Origin: Pseudomonadota bacterium
GTDB lineage: Bacteria > Pseudomonadota > Gammaproteobacteria > Steroidobacterales > Steroidobacteraceae
Length of the DNA: 64,000 bases
Reading direction: 5' to 3'
Assembly: GCA_016704655.1 (NCBI GenBank)
Contig: JADIZR010000011.1
Location: 62,001 to 126,000 of the forward strand
Shown here piece after piece: positions 38,213 to 48,010 of the stretch (positions within the stretch are counted from its first letter, which is position 1; every line of letters begins with the position of its first letter). The position numbers and the translations under genes are program-made. Under the pieces are notes generated by a model. It saw only the letters and a list, made by a program, of their open reading frames with translations. It made no database searches and was not told the origin of the DNA.

Positions 38213-38345
38213 ACGCGCCCGGCGCGGGGGGGCCCGCCGGCCGGGGACCGGGGGCGGCGGGGCCCCCCCCCCCGCCGGGGGCCCGGCGCGAGGCCACAAG
38301 AGCCCATCCGACACCCCCCGGCCGCGGGGGGGGCCCCCGGGGGGC
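38213..38345. other. Low-quality G/C block between two genes
   Basis: Long G and C runs (near 38225-38231, 38266-38275, 38315-38320, 38325-38332) appear abruptly at the end of the CehA-like gene and stop about 18 bases before the next start codon. The same G-run-then-C-run order occurs twice. The actual stop of the upstream gene and any terminator are hidden here. Confidence 0.6.
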
Positions 38346-38362
38346 CCATACTGGAACAATCG

Positions 38363-39226
38363 ATGAGCACTCCCCCTCACCGATGGATCACGACGATCGT
38401 GCTCGGCACGTTGCTCGCGGGTTGCGAGGGCACGTTCACGATCGACCTCTCAACGGACGGCCCGGCCGACCCGGCGGTCGCTGATGTGCAGGCCAACCTG
38501 CTCGGCGTCGAGTTGCGCAAGGCTGACAGCACGGTCACGACGCTCGAGTTCCGCGACAGCGAACCGGTCGACCTGCGTGACCTCGCCACAGCGAGCACGC
38601 CAATGCGGCTGTTCACGAGCGAGGCGCTGCCAGCCGGCGACTACACCGGAGTCCGGCTGCTGTTCGACCCCGGCGTCGACGCGAAAGTTGTCGATGCGAG
38701 TGGGGTCAGCTCTTCGCTGCAGCTCGCGAACGGCAACTTCGCTGCAGTCGACTTCTCGGTCGTGGAAGACAAGCGCAGCTCCGAGACGTTCAGCCTCGCG
38801 CTCGACCTGCGCCAGTCGCTGGCGTTCGACGACGCCACCGACGAGTACGCGCTGACACCCGTGCTGCGTATCGTTCCGACCGCCGATGCCGCACAGGTCA
38901 CGGGCACGATCCGCGTGACCTGCCCCGCGGGCAGCACCTTGCTCGAGGATGGCGCGGTCTACCTGTACAAGGGCGCTGACGTCGAGCCCGACGATCTCGA
39001 CGGCGCCGACGCCGAGCCGTTTGCAACGACGCGTATCGTCCAGGACCTGGCGCAGGGGGGCGTCCTGACCTACTCGCTGCGCTTCTTTCCCGCCGGCGAC
39101 TACACGCTCGCATTCACGTGCCAGGGCGATGCCGATGCACTCGGCGCGAACGACGACGTCGTGTTCAGCAACGCGCAGAACGTGAGTCTCGACGACGGCG
39201 AAGCATTGCGACTCGATCTCGGCTGA
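38363..39226 (+). CDS. DUF4382-like lipoprotein
   Basis: The 287-residue protein has a lipoprotein signal (TTIVLGTLLAGCEG, cysteine near residue 21) and an immunoglobulin-like beta domain of the kind seen in DUF4382 proteins: VADVQANLLGVELRKA, LRDLATASTPMRLFTSEALP and AGDYTGVRLLFDPG. The C-terminal third (PAGSTLLEDGAVYLYKGADV, FFPAGDYTLAFTCQGDAD) is a second beta region. Such proteins are surface or periplasmic and have no known activity. ATG 38363 lies 18 bases after the damaged block. It converges with the MFS carrier gene. The frame is intact. Confidence 0.75.
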   Translation: MSTPPHRWITTIVLGTLLAGCEGTFTIDLSTDGPADPAVADVQANLLGVELRKADSTVTTLEFRDSEPVDLRDLATASTPMRLFTSEALPAGDYTGVRLLFDPGVDAKVVDASGVSSSLQLANGNFAAVDFSVVEDKRSSETFSLALDLRQSLAFDDATDEYALTPVLRIVPTADAAQVTGTIRVTCPAGSTLLEDGAVYLYKGADVEPDDLDGADAEPFATTRIVQDLAQGGVLTYSLRFFPAGDYTLAFTCQGDADALGANDDVVFSNAQNVSLDDGEALRLDLG

Positions 39227-39250
39227 AGACTCCCGCCCTGCCTGCGGCAC

Positions 39251-40558
39251 TCAGCTCGCAGCCGCTGTCCGCTGTTTCAGCGTGAGCGATACGAACGCCA
39301 TCGCCATCACGCAACAGAAAATCATCGCCGCGAACACGCCGTCCCAGCCCCAATGGTCGGCAATCCAGCCGACACCCGTACCCGCGATGGCCGAGCCGAA
39401 GGCGTAACCGAAGAACCCCGTGAAGCCCGCCGCGGTGCCTGCGGCCTTCTTCGGCACGAGCTCGAGCGCGTGCAGTCCGATCATCATGATCGGGCCGTAG
39501 ACGAAGAAGCCGATGACGATCAGCGAGGCCATGTCGATCCACAGCGGCCCGGTGCGATTCAGGCCATACACGACCAGGCCGAACAGCGTCAGCCCCATGA
39601 ACAGGATGGTCGCCGGGCCGCGGCGTCCGCCGAAGATGCGGTCCGACACCCAGCCGCACAGGATCGTGCCCGGGATCGCCGCGTACTCGAACATGAACCA
39701 GGCGGCGCTCGACTCGTGGAACGAAAATCCTTTCGCCGTCTCGAGGTAGGTCGGGATCCAGTTCTGCACGCCGTAACGCACGAAGTACACGAACGCGTTC
39801 GCCGCGGCGATGGCCCAGAGCAGCCGGTTGTTGAGCACGTGCGAGAAAAAGATCTCGCGGAAACCGAGTATCCGCTCGGAATGCTCCGAGTAATTCGGCG
39901 GCATGTCATTGCGATACACCTCGACGGGCGGCAACCCACAGGTCTGCGGTGAATCGCGCAACAGCACGTAGACGAGCACGGCGATCGCCGCCGCCACCAT
40001 CGCATTGAAGTAGAACTTGGCGCCCCAGTCGCCGAACAGTCCGACACCGACAACGGCCAGCGCAGCGACGAGCCCGCCGCCGATGTTGTGCGCGGTGTTC
40101 CACAGTGACACCACGCGCCCGCGCTCGTTGGCACTGAACCAGTGCACCATGGTCTTGCCGCTCGGCGGCCAACCCATGCCGTTGAACCATCCGTTCAGTG
40201 CCTGCAGCAGGATGATCAGCGTCAACGAAGCGTAGATGCCCTTGAACAGGCCGAACGACGCGGTCACGGCGGCTGACAGCAGCAGGCCGAGCGGCATGAA
40301 CCAGCGCGGGTTGCTGCGGTCGGACACCGAACCCATCAGGAATTTCGAGACGCCGTACGCAATCGACAGCGCCGTCATCGCGGTGCCGAGTTGCGCCTTC
40401 GTGTAGTCAGGGTACTCGCGCAGGATGTCCGGGATCGCGAGCGACAGGTTCATGCGCACCAGGTAGTACGCGGCGTAACCCACGAAGATCGCGACGAAGA
40501 CCTGCCTGCGCAGGCGCTTGTACTCAGCGTCCGTCCGGTCGATCGGAAGAGCGTTCAA
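39251..40558 (-). CDS. MFS transporter of the organophosphate:phosphate antiporter type
   Basis: The 435-residue protein has about twelve membrane segments and the OPA-family pattern seen in GlpT/UhpT: GYAAYYLVRMNLSLAIPDIL, SKFLMGSVSDRSNPRWFMPL, NGWFNGMGWPPSGKTMVHWF, ERGRVVSLWNTAHNIGGGLV and GWVSDRIFGGRRG. The substrate may be glycerol-3-phosphate or another phosphorylated compound. The best start is a TTG at 40558 (LNALPIDRTDAEYKRLRRQ); a longer frame upstream contains no family sequence. It is divergent from the alpha/beta hydrolase gene. The frame is intact. Confidence 0.85.
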   Translation of the reverse strand: MNALPIDRTDAEYKRLRRQVFVAIFVGYAAYYLVRMNLSLAIPDILREYPDYTKAQLGTAMTALSIAYGVSKFLMGSVSDRSNPRWFMPLGLLLSAAVTASFGLFKGIYASLTLIILLQALNGWFNGMGWPPSGKTMVHWFSANERGRVVSLWNTAHNIGGGLVAALAVVGVGLFGDWGAKFYFNAMVAAAIAVLVYVLLRDSPQTCGLPPVEVYRNDMPPNYSEHSERILGFREIFFSHVLNNRLLWAIAAANAFVYFVRYGVQNWIPTYLETAKGFSFHESSAAWFMFEYAAIPGTILCGWVSDRIFGGRRGPATILFMGLTLFGLVVYGLNRTGPLWIDMASLIVIGFFVYGPIMMIGLHALELVPKKAAGTAAGFTGFFGYAFGSAIAGTGVGWIADHWGWDGVFAAMIFCCVMAMAFVSLTLKQRTAAAS

Positions 40559-40706
40559 GCGGGGCCCCCTGCAGTCGAAGACGTTCGGGGCCTGCGCGGC
40601 CGCCTTGGTGTTCTGCGTTCGTCCGCTATAGTACCGGTCGGCGGGCCCACCGGGTCCGTTCTCGCGTCGCCGGTCCCGCGTCCCGCTCAAGAGGCCACAA
40701 CCCCTG

Positions 40707-42029
40707 ATGAAAGTCACAACAGAACTGCTCGCCAGCAGCCTGCTGGCACTGAGTCTTGCCGTGGCTGCAGTCGCAACAGCCGCCGACGCACCGAGCCGCA
40801 CCGGCATCGATGCGCCCGAACTCGCCGCGCTCGGCAAGTACGCCGTGGGCGTCCGGTCGATCACGCTGGTCGACCGCAACCAGCTCGACCTCGGTGCGAT
40901 CGACCCCAGGACCGGCATCCCGGCGCGGCACGACCGCAGCCTCAAGGTCGCAATCTGGTATCCGGCCATGGACGTGGCTGGCGCGACGCCCGTCACGTAC
41001 GAAGACGCGATGGAGTCCGAGCCGCCCGCGCCGCCGGTCGGGTTCACGATCCCCGGCCTTGCGCTGCGCGATGCGAAAACCGAGGGCGGCCGCTTCCCGC
41101 TCGTGATCGTGGCGCATGGCTACGGCAACGTGCCGGTCGCGATGAGCTGGCTCACGGAGAACCTCGCATCCAAGGGCTACGTCGTCGCCGCGATCCGGCA
41201 CGAGGACGTGTACCTGAACCCGGCCGGGTTTCCGCAGGCTGCCCTGCGCCGGCCGCTCGACATCGCATTCGTCGCGCGCGAACTGCAGGGTTCGCTCGGC
41301 CAGTCCGGCGAAGTCGATCCGACGCGCACGGCGCTGATCGGCTATTCGATGGGCGGCTACGGCGTCCTGGCTGCCGCCGGCGCTACGCTCGATCCCGCAG
41401 GCGGTCTCGTTTCGCGCGTTCCCGGTGGCCTGCTGCAACCCTTCGCACGCGGCGGCGCCCTGAGCTCTGCGCTGGTTGCACCGGCCGTAAAAGCCGTCGT
41501 CGCCATCGCGCCGGCGGGCGGAGCGTTTGGAGCATTCGGCGCTGCAGGGCTCGCCGGCATCAAGTCACCGTTGCTGCTGATTGCCGGCGATCATGACAAC
41601 ACCGTCGACTACGCGAGCGGCGCGCGTGCGTACTTCGACCAGGCGATCAACTCGAATCGTTACCTGTTGACGTTCCTGGGCGGCGGCCATGCGCTCGGCT
41701 TTGGCCCGGCGCCGCCCGAGATGCGGACGGACCTGTGGAATCAGGACTGGTTCGAGGATCCAGTCTGGCGCAAGGACCGCCTGATCGGCATCAGCCTGCA
41801 CTTCATTACGGCGTTCCTCGACCGGTACGTGAAGGACGACGCCAGTCGCAGCGGATTCATCGACGGCCTCGTCGTCGAGTCGAGCAAGGGCAAGTGGGAC
41901 GCGCCACAAGGGACCCCGTGGAACGCGCGCAGCCCGGGTGGCGAAGTCACGTTATGGAAAGGCTTTCAGCGCCGGCATGCCGAAGGGCTCAGCCTGATGC
42001 ATGCCGAGGCACGTTCGACGTCGAAGTGA
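40707..42029 (+). CDS. Exported alpha/beta hydrolase (PAF-acetylhydrolase/dienelactone-type)
   Basis: The 440-residue protein has a signal peptide (LLASSLLALSLAVAAVATAA) and an alpha/beta hydrolase domain. The nucleophile is the serine in LIGYSMGGYGVLAAAG, preceded by the oxyanion strand PLVIVAHGYGNVPVAMSW. The acid residue is probably in LLIAGDHDNTVDY and the histidine in LGGGHALGFG. The KVAIWYPAMDVAG segment near residue 85 is typical of PAF acetylhydrolase-like bacterial proteins. It probably hydrolyses an ester or amide in the periplasm. The ATG start follows the divergent intergenic region. The frame is intact. Confidence 0.8.
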   Translation: MKVTTELLASSLLALSLAVAAVATAADAPSRTGIDAPELAALGKYAVGVRSITLVDRNQLDLGAIDPRTGIPARHDRSLKVAIWYPAMDVAGATPVTYEDAMESEPPAPPVGFTIPGLALRDAKTEGGRFPLVIVAHGYGNVPVAMSWLTENLASKGYVVAAIRHEDVYLNPAGFPQAALRRPLDIAFVARELQGSLGQSGEVDPTRTALIGYSMGGYGVLAAAGATLDPAGGLVSRVPGGLLQPFARGGALSSALVAPAVKAVVAIAPAGGAFGAFGAAGLAGIKSPLLLIAGDHDNTVDYASGARAYFDQAINSNRYLLTFLGGGHALGFGPAPPEMRTDLWNQDWFEDPVWRKDRLIGISLHFITAFLDRYVKDDASRSGFIDGLVVESSKGKWDAPQGTPWNARSPGGEVTLWKGFQRRHAEGLSLMHAEARSTSK

Positions 42030-42167
42030 CCGCAGGCGCCCTGCCGCGCCCAACGAATGCATGCGAGATCGTCCCGCATGCATAATGCGGGATTCACAAG
42101 AACGAGGGAATCCCGGTCAACGCGTTGCGTCAGTCCGGGCATGACATGGCACGCAGGGGGACTACGG

Positions 42168-43661
42168 ATGCGCATCGGCTTGATTGCGATGGTCGTTCTG
42201 ATCGTCATTTCAGGGATACCCACACCCGCCGCCGCTGAAGAACCTGCGAGAGCGGCTGCGCCTGCCAAGGCTGCGGAAGTTCCAGCATGGCTCGAGGCGA
42301 AGATCGGCGGCCTCACCAGGGAGCAGCGCGAGTTCCTGCTCTCGGAGGACGCGGACGACTTCGCCGGTTCGCACAAGAAGCTGCTGCAGCGGCTGGAAGC
42401 GAAATCACCCGAGGAGATCGCTGCCTATGTCGACGGCATGATGGCCGTCGCCAGGGCGCAGAAATTCAACCCGGCGACGGACATGGCTGCCATCCCGCTG
42501 AACACCGAGGCGTCGGAGTTCAATCTCTGGAAGCTGCGCCGGCCCGAAAGCCTCGGTTCCAGGCGGGAGCCCGGACCGATTTCACTGAGCTACTACGCGA
42601 GCGGCCGCGCTGCCATTCGCACGTTCGCCAACGCGCCGGTCGCGATCTACCCGGAAGACCTGGTCGCGGGTAAGGTCGACGTCGCGATCGTCGGCGCGCC
42701 ACTCGACATGGGCTCCTACTACCGCGGGCAGCGCTTCGGGCCGATGGCGATGCGCAACGAGTACGGCGCGGGCGGCATCGACATGAACACGATGGTCAAT
42801 CCCTCCAAGGAGCTGAACATCGTCGACTACGGCGACATCGCCATCGACAACATGAGCACGGAGCGCACGGTGCACCACGTGCGGGAACGCGTCGCGGAAA
42901 TCGCCAGGACAGGCGCATTGCCGTTCATCGTCGGCGGCGACCACAGCCTGGAATACCCGAACATCGCCGGCCTCGCGGACGTGCATGGCAAGGGCAGTTT
43001 CGGCGTCGTGCACTTCGACTCGCACTTCGACGCCGGCAAGGACCAACCGCATTTCATCACGCATGGCGCGCCCGTCTATCGGGCGGTGAAAGAGGGACAC
43101 GTCCAGGCGAAGAACTTCATCCAGGTGGGGCTGCGCGGCCCCTGGCCCGGGCCGGACGGCTTCGAATGGATGCGCAACAACGGGATGCGTTATCACACGA
43201 TGGCCGAGGTCGAGAAGCGCGGCTGGGACGCCGTCATGAAGCGCGCGCTGGCGGAGGCGCGCGAGGGCGGCAGGAAGATCTACATCTCTTTTGACGTCGA
43301 CGTGCTCGACCCGGCGTTCATGCCAGGCACCGGCACGCCCGTGCCCGGCGGCCTGACGATGCGCGAGGCGATGCCGATGGTGCGCCGGCTCTGCGCGGAG
43401 AACGACCTGGTGGGGTTCGAGATCGTCGAACTCGACCCGATGCTCGACAACACCTACCGCTCCGCGCTCAACGCCAATTTCATCATGCATGCGTGCCTGA
43501 CCGGCGTCGCCGTGCGCCGGAAGGGCATCACGGATCCTGGCTTTCTCGCCGAGCTGACCACCGAGCACATGCAGCCGGAGGCCGGCATCAAGGGCGAGAA
43601 GGAAGGCAAGAACGAGAAAGTCGACGCCGATTACGCCACCGGCCGCAAACCCGGCAACTGA
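42168..43661 (+). CDS. Agmatinase/arginase-family ureohydrolase with signal peptide
   Basis: The 497-residue protein begins with a signal peptide (LIAMVVLIVISGIPTPAAA), an uncommon feature in this family, and an extra N-terminal domain of about 120 residues. Manganese ligands are visible in FIVGGDHSLEYPN, VHFDSHFDAGKDQ and ISFDVDVLDPAFMPG, with GLTMREAMPMVRRL and VGFEIVELDPMLDNT further on. The usual DAHxD motif reads DSHFDA. The likely reaction is hydrolysis of agmatine or a guanidino compound. An exported location would be unusual. A prolyl isomerase gene follows, which might assist folding in the periplasm. The frame is intact. Confidence 0.82.
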   Translation: MRIGLIAMVVLIVISGIPTPAAAEEPARAAAPAKAAEVPAWLEAKIGGLTREQREFLLSEDADDFAGSHKKLLQRLEAKSPEEIAAYVDGMMAVARAQKFNPATDMAAIPLNTEASEFNLWKLRRPESLGSRREPGPISLSYYASGRAAIRTFANAPVAIYPEDLVAGKVDVAIVGAPLDMGSYYRGQRFGPMAMRNEYGAGGIDMNTMVNPSKELNIVDYGDIAIDNMSTERTVHHVRERVAEIARTGALPFIVGGDHSLEYPNIAGLADVHGKGSFGVVHFDSHFDAGKDQPHFITHGAPVYRAVKEGHVQAKNFIQVGLRGPWPGPDGFEWMRNNGMRYHTMAEVEKRGWDAVMKRALAEAREGGRKIYISFDVDVLDPAFMPGTGTPVPGGLTMREAMPMVRRLCAENDLVGFEIVELDPMLDNTYRSALNANFIMHACLTGVAVRRKGITDPGFLAELTTEHMQPEAGIKGEKEGKNEKVDADYATGRKPGN

Positions 43662-43698
43662 CTCGGGCTGCGAGGTGACGAGCGACCGGTCCGCAACG

Positions 43699-44493
43699 AT
43701 GCGATCCTTGCTCCTGCGCATCCTGCGCGAACCGCTGTTCACCTTCGCCATCATCGGCGGCGCCCTGTTCCTCGCCTACGCGGCAATTCGTTCGAGCGAG
43801 TCGGAGCCGGTCATTTTGCAGGCCACGGCACGCGCCGGGTTGATCGCCAGTTTCGAGACCCTCAAGGGACGCAAGGCGACGGCGGACGACATCGCGCGGA
43901 TCGAGCGTGACTACGTCACCGAAGAGCTACTGTTCCGGGAAGCGCTCGAGAACGGGTTGCACCGGTCGAACCCTGCGATCCGCAGCCGGCTCGTCGAGGA
44001 GATGCAGCTTCGCATCACGGGCCCGCTGCCGGACCCGACCGACGAGCAGCTGGTCAATCATTACTCGGACAACCTCGACCGCTACCGGTCGGAGCCGGCC
44101 GTCACGTTCCGCCAGGTGTACTTCGCGCAGCGACCTGCCGACCCAGCGGCAATCCTCGCGCAACTGCGGCAAGGCCAGCCGGTCACCGGCCAGTCTTTCA
44201 GGCACGGCCTCGAATTCCCGCGGTACGGCCACAGCATGCTGCGCGGCATGTTCGGCCAGCTCATCGTCGAGGCCTTGTCGGTCGCGCCGCTGGGACAATG
44301 GATTGGACCGCTGGAATCCGCGTACGGCTGGCATTACCTGCAAGCCAGCGAGCGACTGCCTGCGGCTCTTCTACCCTTCGACGCCGTGCGCCAGCAGGTC
44401 GAGAATGACTTCCTGGTCGCGCTGATCGATACAGCCGTCGAGCGGCACGTGGATGAACTGCGCCAGCGCCACGCGGTGCACATCGAACGCTGA
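43699..44493 (+). CDS. Parvulin-type peptidyl-prolyl cis-trans isomerase, membrane-anchored
   Basis: The 264-residue protein (from ATG 43699; GTG 43675 is an alternative) has one N-terminal membrane helix (FTFAIIGGALFLAYAAI) and then a SurA/PpiD-like architecture: a helical chaperone region (ERDYVTEELLFREALENGL, RLVEEMQLRI) and a rotamase domain (EPAVTFRQVYFAQ, VAPLGQWIGPLESAYGWHYL). The active-site residues are not well conserved by eye. It is probably a periplasmic folding factor. It follows the exported agmatinase-like gene by 37 bases, suggesting an operon. Confidence 0.78.
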   Translation: MRSLLLRILREPLFTFAIIGGALFLAYAAIRSSESEPVILQATARAGLIASFETLKGRKATADDIARIERDYVTEELLFREALENGLHRSNPAIRSRLVEEMQLRITGPLPDPTDEQLVNHYSDNLDRYRSEPAVTFRQVYFAQRPADPAAILAQLRQGQPVTGQSFRHGLEFPRYGHSMLRGMFGQLIVEALSVAPLGQWIGPLESAYGWHYLQASERLPAALLPFDAVRQQVENDFLVALIDTAVERHVDELRQRHAVHIER

Positions 44494-44512
44494 CCGTCGA
44501 CCGAACCGGACA

Positions 44513-46927
44513 TCAGCTCCGCAGTCGCCGGCCCTCAGGGTCGTAGAGCGGCTGCAAGCGCGCGGTCGCTGCACAAAGATTGCCGAGGATGTCGATCTCG
44601 AATCGCTCACCTTCGCGCGCGAGTGCCGCCGGCACGTAACCCGCCGCGAGACTGCGGTCGACGCAGTGCCCGTACGCACCCGAGGTGACGTAACCCACCG
44701 CCTTGCCGTCCTTCATGATCGATTCATAACCGACCACGTCGGCATCCTGCGCCTCGACTTCCATGACGACGAAACGACGCTGCGGTCCGTTGTTGCGTTC
44801 GGCCAGTGCCGCATCGCGCCCGATGAATGCCGGCTTGCCGAAATCGACGAAGCGATCGAGGCCGGTCTCGCCTGGCGTGTAGTCGGGCCGGAAGTCCTTG
44901 TTGAACGAACCGTAGTTCTTTTCGAGGCGCAGCGACGACAGCGCGCGACCGCCGAACAGTATCAGGCCCCAGCCCTGCCCGGCCTCGCGCAAATCGTCGA
45001 ACAGGGACGCGAAACAATCCGGCGTCGTCCAGATCTCGTAGCCGAGCTCACCGGTAAAGCCGGCGCGCGTCACGATCGACGGCGCATAACCGACCGCGGT
45101 CTCCGTGACGTCGAAGAACTTGAAGGCGGCGGCCGCAAGGTCCTTGCGCACGAGGCGCTGCAGGATCTCGCGCGAGTTCGGGCCGGCGAGCGAGAACCCG
45201 CACAGGGTCGAAGCGGCCGAGCGCACGAAGACATCGGACGGCGGCCGGCAGGCCCAGAACCAGCGCAGGTGAAATTCCTCGGCGAAACCCGAACCGACGA
45301 TGAGGTACCTGTCCTCGGCCAGGCACGCGATCGACAGGTCGCCGACGATGCGGCCCGCGGGATTCAGCATCGGCGCGAGACCGAGCCGTCCAGGCCGCGG
45401 AATGCGGCACGCAAACACCTTGTCGAGCCAGTCGCGGGCGCCGCGACCGGTAACTTCATACTTGCCGTAGTTGCTCGTTTCATAGAGTCCGGCAGTGCGG
45501 CGAACAGCACGGCATTCCTCGCGCACGAGCGGGAATGCCTCGGAGCGCCGGTACGTCGGAGTCTCCGCAGGTGCGACGCCTGGCGGCGCAAACCACAACG
45601 CATGCTCGAGCCCGAAGTTGGCGCCCATGACTGCGCCCGCAGCAAGCAACCTGTCGTAGATCGGCGAGCGCCGCACGGGCCTCGCGGCCGGCAATTCCTC
45701 GTTGGGATACGCCAGGCGAAAGCGGCGACTGTAGTTCTCGGGCACCTTGAGCGACGTGTACTTCGGCGTGGCGAAGTGCCCGAAGCGTGCAACGTCCATC
45801 GAAAGGATGTCCTGGCCCGGATCGCCATCCGCCATCCAGCGCGACAATACTAGGCCGATACCGCCACCCTGGCTGAATCCCGCCATCACGGCACAGGCCA
45901 CCCAGTAGTTGCGCAGCCCGCGCACCGGCCCGACCAGCGGATTGCCATCGGGTGCAGACGTGAAGGGCCCGTTGATCGCCTTGCGGATGCCGACGCGGCC
46001 GAGCGCCGGGAAATGCTCGAAGCCGACCTCGAAGTAAGGCGCCAGCCGCTCGAACTCGTCCGGCAGCAACTGCATCGAAAAGTCGCCCGGCGTCTGCACC
46101 GGCGCCCAGACCTTGCCGTGCGGCTCGTAGGTGCCGATCAGCGCACCGCCGCGCTCCTGGCGCATATAGATCTCGCCGGCATAGTCGGTGGTGTTCACTA
46201 TCTCCTGCGACCGGCCCTGGAGTTCCGGGATGTCGTCGGTCAGCAGGTAGTGGTGCTCCATCGCGAGCACCGGCAGCTCGACACCGGCCATCTGCCCGAC
46301 TTCGCGCGCCCAGAGCCCCGCGCAGTTGACCACGTGCTCCGCGTGCACCGCGCCCTTGTCGGTGACGACGTCCCAGGTGCCGTCGGCGCGAGAATTCAGC
46401 TCGAGCACGCGCGTGAAGCGCTCGACCGACGCTCCCAGCTTCCGCGCCGCCTTGACGTAGGCATGCGTCGTGCCGGACGGATCGCAATGGCCGCCGTCCG
46501 CGCGCCACAACGCGCCGATGAAGTGCTGCTTGTCGATCAGCGGATTCAGCGCGACCGCTTCGTCGAGCGTGATCATCTCGGTTTCCATCCCGAGATAACG
46601 CGCGCGCGAACAGATCAGTTTCAGGCTGTCGAGTTCTCCCTGCGTCGCGGCGAGCATCAGGCCGCCGTTGGGGTGCAACCCGCAGGACTGCCCCGAAAGC
46701 TCCTCGATCTCGCGGTAGAGGTCGATGGTGTACTTCTGCAGCTTCGAGATGTTCGCTTCACCGTTGAAGGTGTGCATGCCGCCGGCCGCGTGCCAGGTGG
46801 AACCGGACGTCAGCTCGCTCTTCTCGACCATCAGCACGTCGGTCCAGCCGCTCCGCGCCAGGTGGTACAGGACGCTGGCACCAACGACGCCGCCGCCGAT
46901 GATCACAGCCCTTGCAGACGACTTCAT
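44513..46927 (-). CDS. Dimethylglycine/sarcosine dehydrogenase-type FAD and folate enzyme
   Basis: The 804-residue enzyme starts with an FAD-binding loop (AVIIGGGVVGASVLYHLARS) and ESSxH-like SELTSGSTWHAAGGMHTF where FAD is usually covalently attached. It ends with a GcvT-type tetrahydrofolate domain (TLCGFSLAGPNSREILQRL, APSIVTRAGFTGELGYEIW, GYVTSGAYGHCVDRSLAAGY). Enzymes of this type demethylate dimethylglycine or sarcosine and pass the one-carbon unit to folate. The start is ATG 46927. It is divergent from the osmoprotectant transporter operon with a shared 153-base region, which suggests joint control and a role in betaine breakdown. The frame is intact. Confidence 0.88.
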   Translation of the reverse strand: MKSSARAVIIGGGVVGASVLYHLARSGWTDVLMVEKSELTSGSTWHAAGGMHTFNGEANISKLQKYTIDLYREIEELSGQSCGLHPNGGLMLAATQGELDSLKLICSRARYLGMETEMITLDEAVALNPLIDKQHFIGALWRADGGHCDPSGTTHAYVKAARKLGASVERFTRVLELNSRADGTWDVVTDKGAVHAEHVVNCAGLWAREVGQMAGVELPVLAMEHHYLLTDDIPELQGRSQEIVNTTDYAGEIYMRQERGGALIGTYEPHGKVWAPVQTPGDFSMQLLPDEFERLAPYFEVGFEHFPALGRVGIRKAINGPFTSAPDGNPLVGPVRGLRNYWVACAVMAGFSQGGGIGLVLSRWMADGDPGQDILSMDVARFGHFATPKYTSLKVPENYSRRFRLAYPNEELPAARPVRRSPIYDRLLAAGAVMGANFGLEHALWFAPPGVAPAETPTYRRSEAFPLVREECRAVRRTAGLYETSNYGKYEVTGRGARDWLDKVFACRIPRPGRLGLAPMLNPAGRIVGDLSIACLAEDRYLIVGSGFAEEFHLRWFWACRPPSDVFVRSAASTLCGFSLAGPNSREILQRLVRKDLAAAAFKFFDVTETAVGYAPSIVTRAGFTGELGYEIWTTPDCFASLFDDLREAGQGWGLILFGGRALSSLRLEKNYGSFNKDFRPDYTPGETGLDRFVDFGKPAFIGRDAALAERNNGPQRRFVVMEVEAQDADVVGYESIMKDGKAVGYVTSGAYGHCVDRSLAAGYVPAALAREGERFEIDILGNLCAATARLQPLYDPEGRRLRS

Positions 46928-47080
46928 GCGCGTGCTCTCCGGATGGACGGGCGATGTGACCATGCCGACCGCTGCTTGACAAGCACGGCCTCGCCCGCGC
47001 CGCGCGTTGGACTTGACGACTCCCACGAGTCCGGACACCGTGGCACGACCGTGGCCGTGGGCCATGCATGGAGGCTTCCG

Positions 47081-48010
47081 TTGGCGCACGTCCTGAAGGC
47101 GGTCACCGTTGCGATGCTGCTGCTCATGGGCGCCGTGGCGTCGGCCGCGGCTCCGCCCGTCGTCGTGTCGTCCAAGCTGTCCAGCGAGTCGGCGATGCTC
47201 GGCCACATGATTCGCCTGCTGCTCGAGGACCGCGGCATACCGACGCTCGACCGGATGACACTGGGCGCGACGCCCGTGGTGCGCAAAGCGCTGCTCGCCG
47301 GAGAGATCGACCTCTACGTCGAATACACGGGCAACGCCGGCTTCTTTTTCAACCGGGCGAACGATCCCGCGTGGAAGGACCTTGAACATGGTTATGCACT
47401 GGGCGCGAAGCTCGACCTGGCAGCGAACCGCATCGTCTGGCTGTCGCCGGCACCCGCCAGCAACGCCTGGGCGCTCGCGGTGCGGCGCGACATCGCGACT
47501 CGCCACCGGCTCGTGACCATGAGCGACTTCGCGCGCTGGGTTCGCGATGGCGGCGCCGTGAAGCTCGCCTGCTCGGCTGAGTTCGCCAATGGCGGCACGC
47601 TGCGATCGCTGGAGCAGACCTATTCGTTTCACCTCGCGCCACACCAGAAGATCGTGCTCGCGGGCGGCGAGACGGCGGCGACGATTGGTGCAGCGGCTGC
47701 GCGCACCAACGGCATCAACACGGCCATGGTGTATGGCACGGACGGCGGCATCGTCGCGGCCGACCTCGTCCTGCTCGAGGACGACAGGAAAGACCAGCCT
47801 GTCTATGCTCCGGTACCGATCGTGCGCGAGGCGGTGCTGCGGGCGCGCCCGGAAATTGCGGACATCGTGCGGCCGTTGATGGCAAGCTTCACGCGCGAGT
47901 CGCTGCAGGCCCTGAACGCCCGCGTGCAGATCGATGGCGAGTCAGCCGAAGAAGTTGCCGGGGATTACCTGCGCAGCAAGGGCTTCATCGGCCCGGCCCG
48001 CAACCGTTGA
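47081..48010 (+). CDS. osmF: Osmoprotectant/betaine-type ABC substrate-binding protein
   Basis: The 309-residue protein is a type II periplasmic binding protein of the OpuAC/OsmF family. It has a signal peptide (VTVAMLLLMGAVASAAA), the opening VVVSSKLSSESAMLGHMIRL, the ligand loop IDLYVEYTGNAGFFF and the C-terminal RPLMASFTRESLQALN. I chose TTG 47081 because GGAGG (47070-47074) lies six bases upstream; a GTG at 47051 is in frame but leaves the same signal. It heads a four-gene transport operon whose order matches E. coli yehZYXW. The stop overlaps the yehY start (TTGA). The ligand is probably betaine-like but could be another osmolyte. Confidence 0.86.
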   Translation: MAHVLKAVTVAMLLLMGAVASAAAPPVVVSSKLSSESAMLGHMIRLLLEDRGIPTLDRMTLGATPVVRKALLAGEIDLYVEYTGNAGFFFNRANDPAWKDLEHGYALGAKLDLAANRIVWLSPAPASNAWALAVRRDIATRHRLVTMSDFARWVRDGGAVKLACSAEFANGGTLRSLEQTYSFHLAPHQKIVLAGGETAATIGAAAARTNGINTAMVYGTDGGIVAADLVLLEDDRKDQPVYAPVPIVREAVLRARPEIADIVRPLMASFTRESLQALNARVQIDGESAEEVAGDYLRSKGFIGPARNR

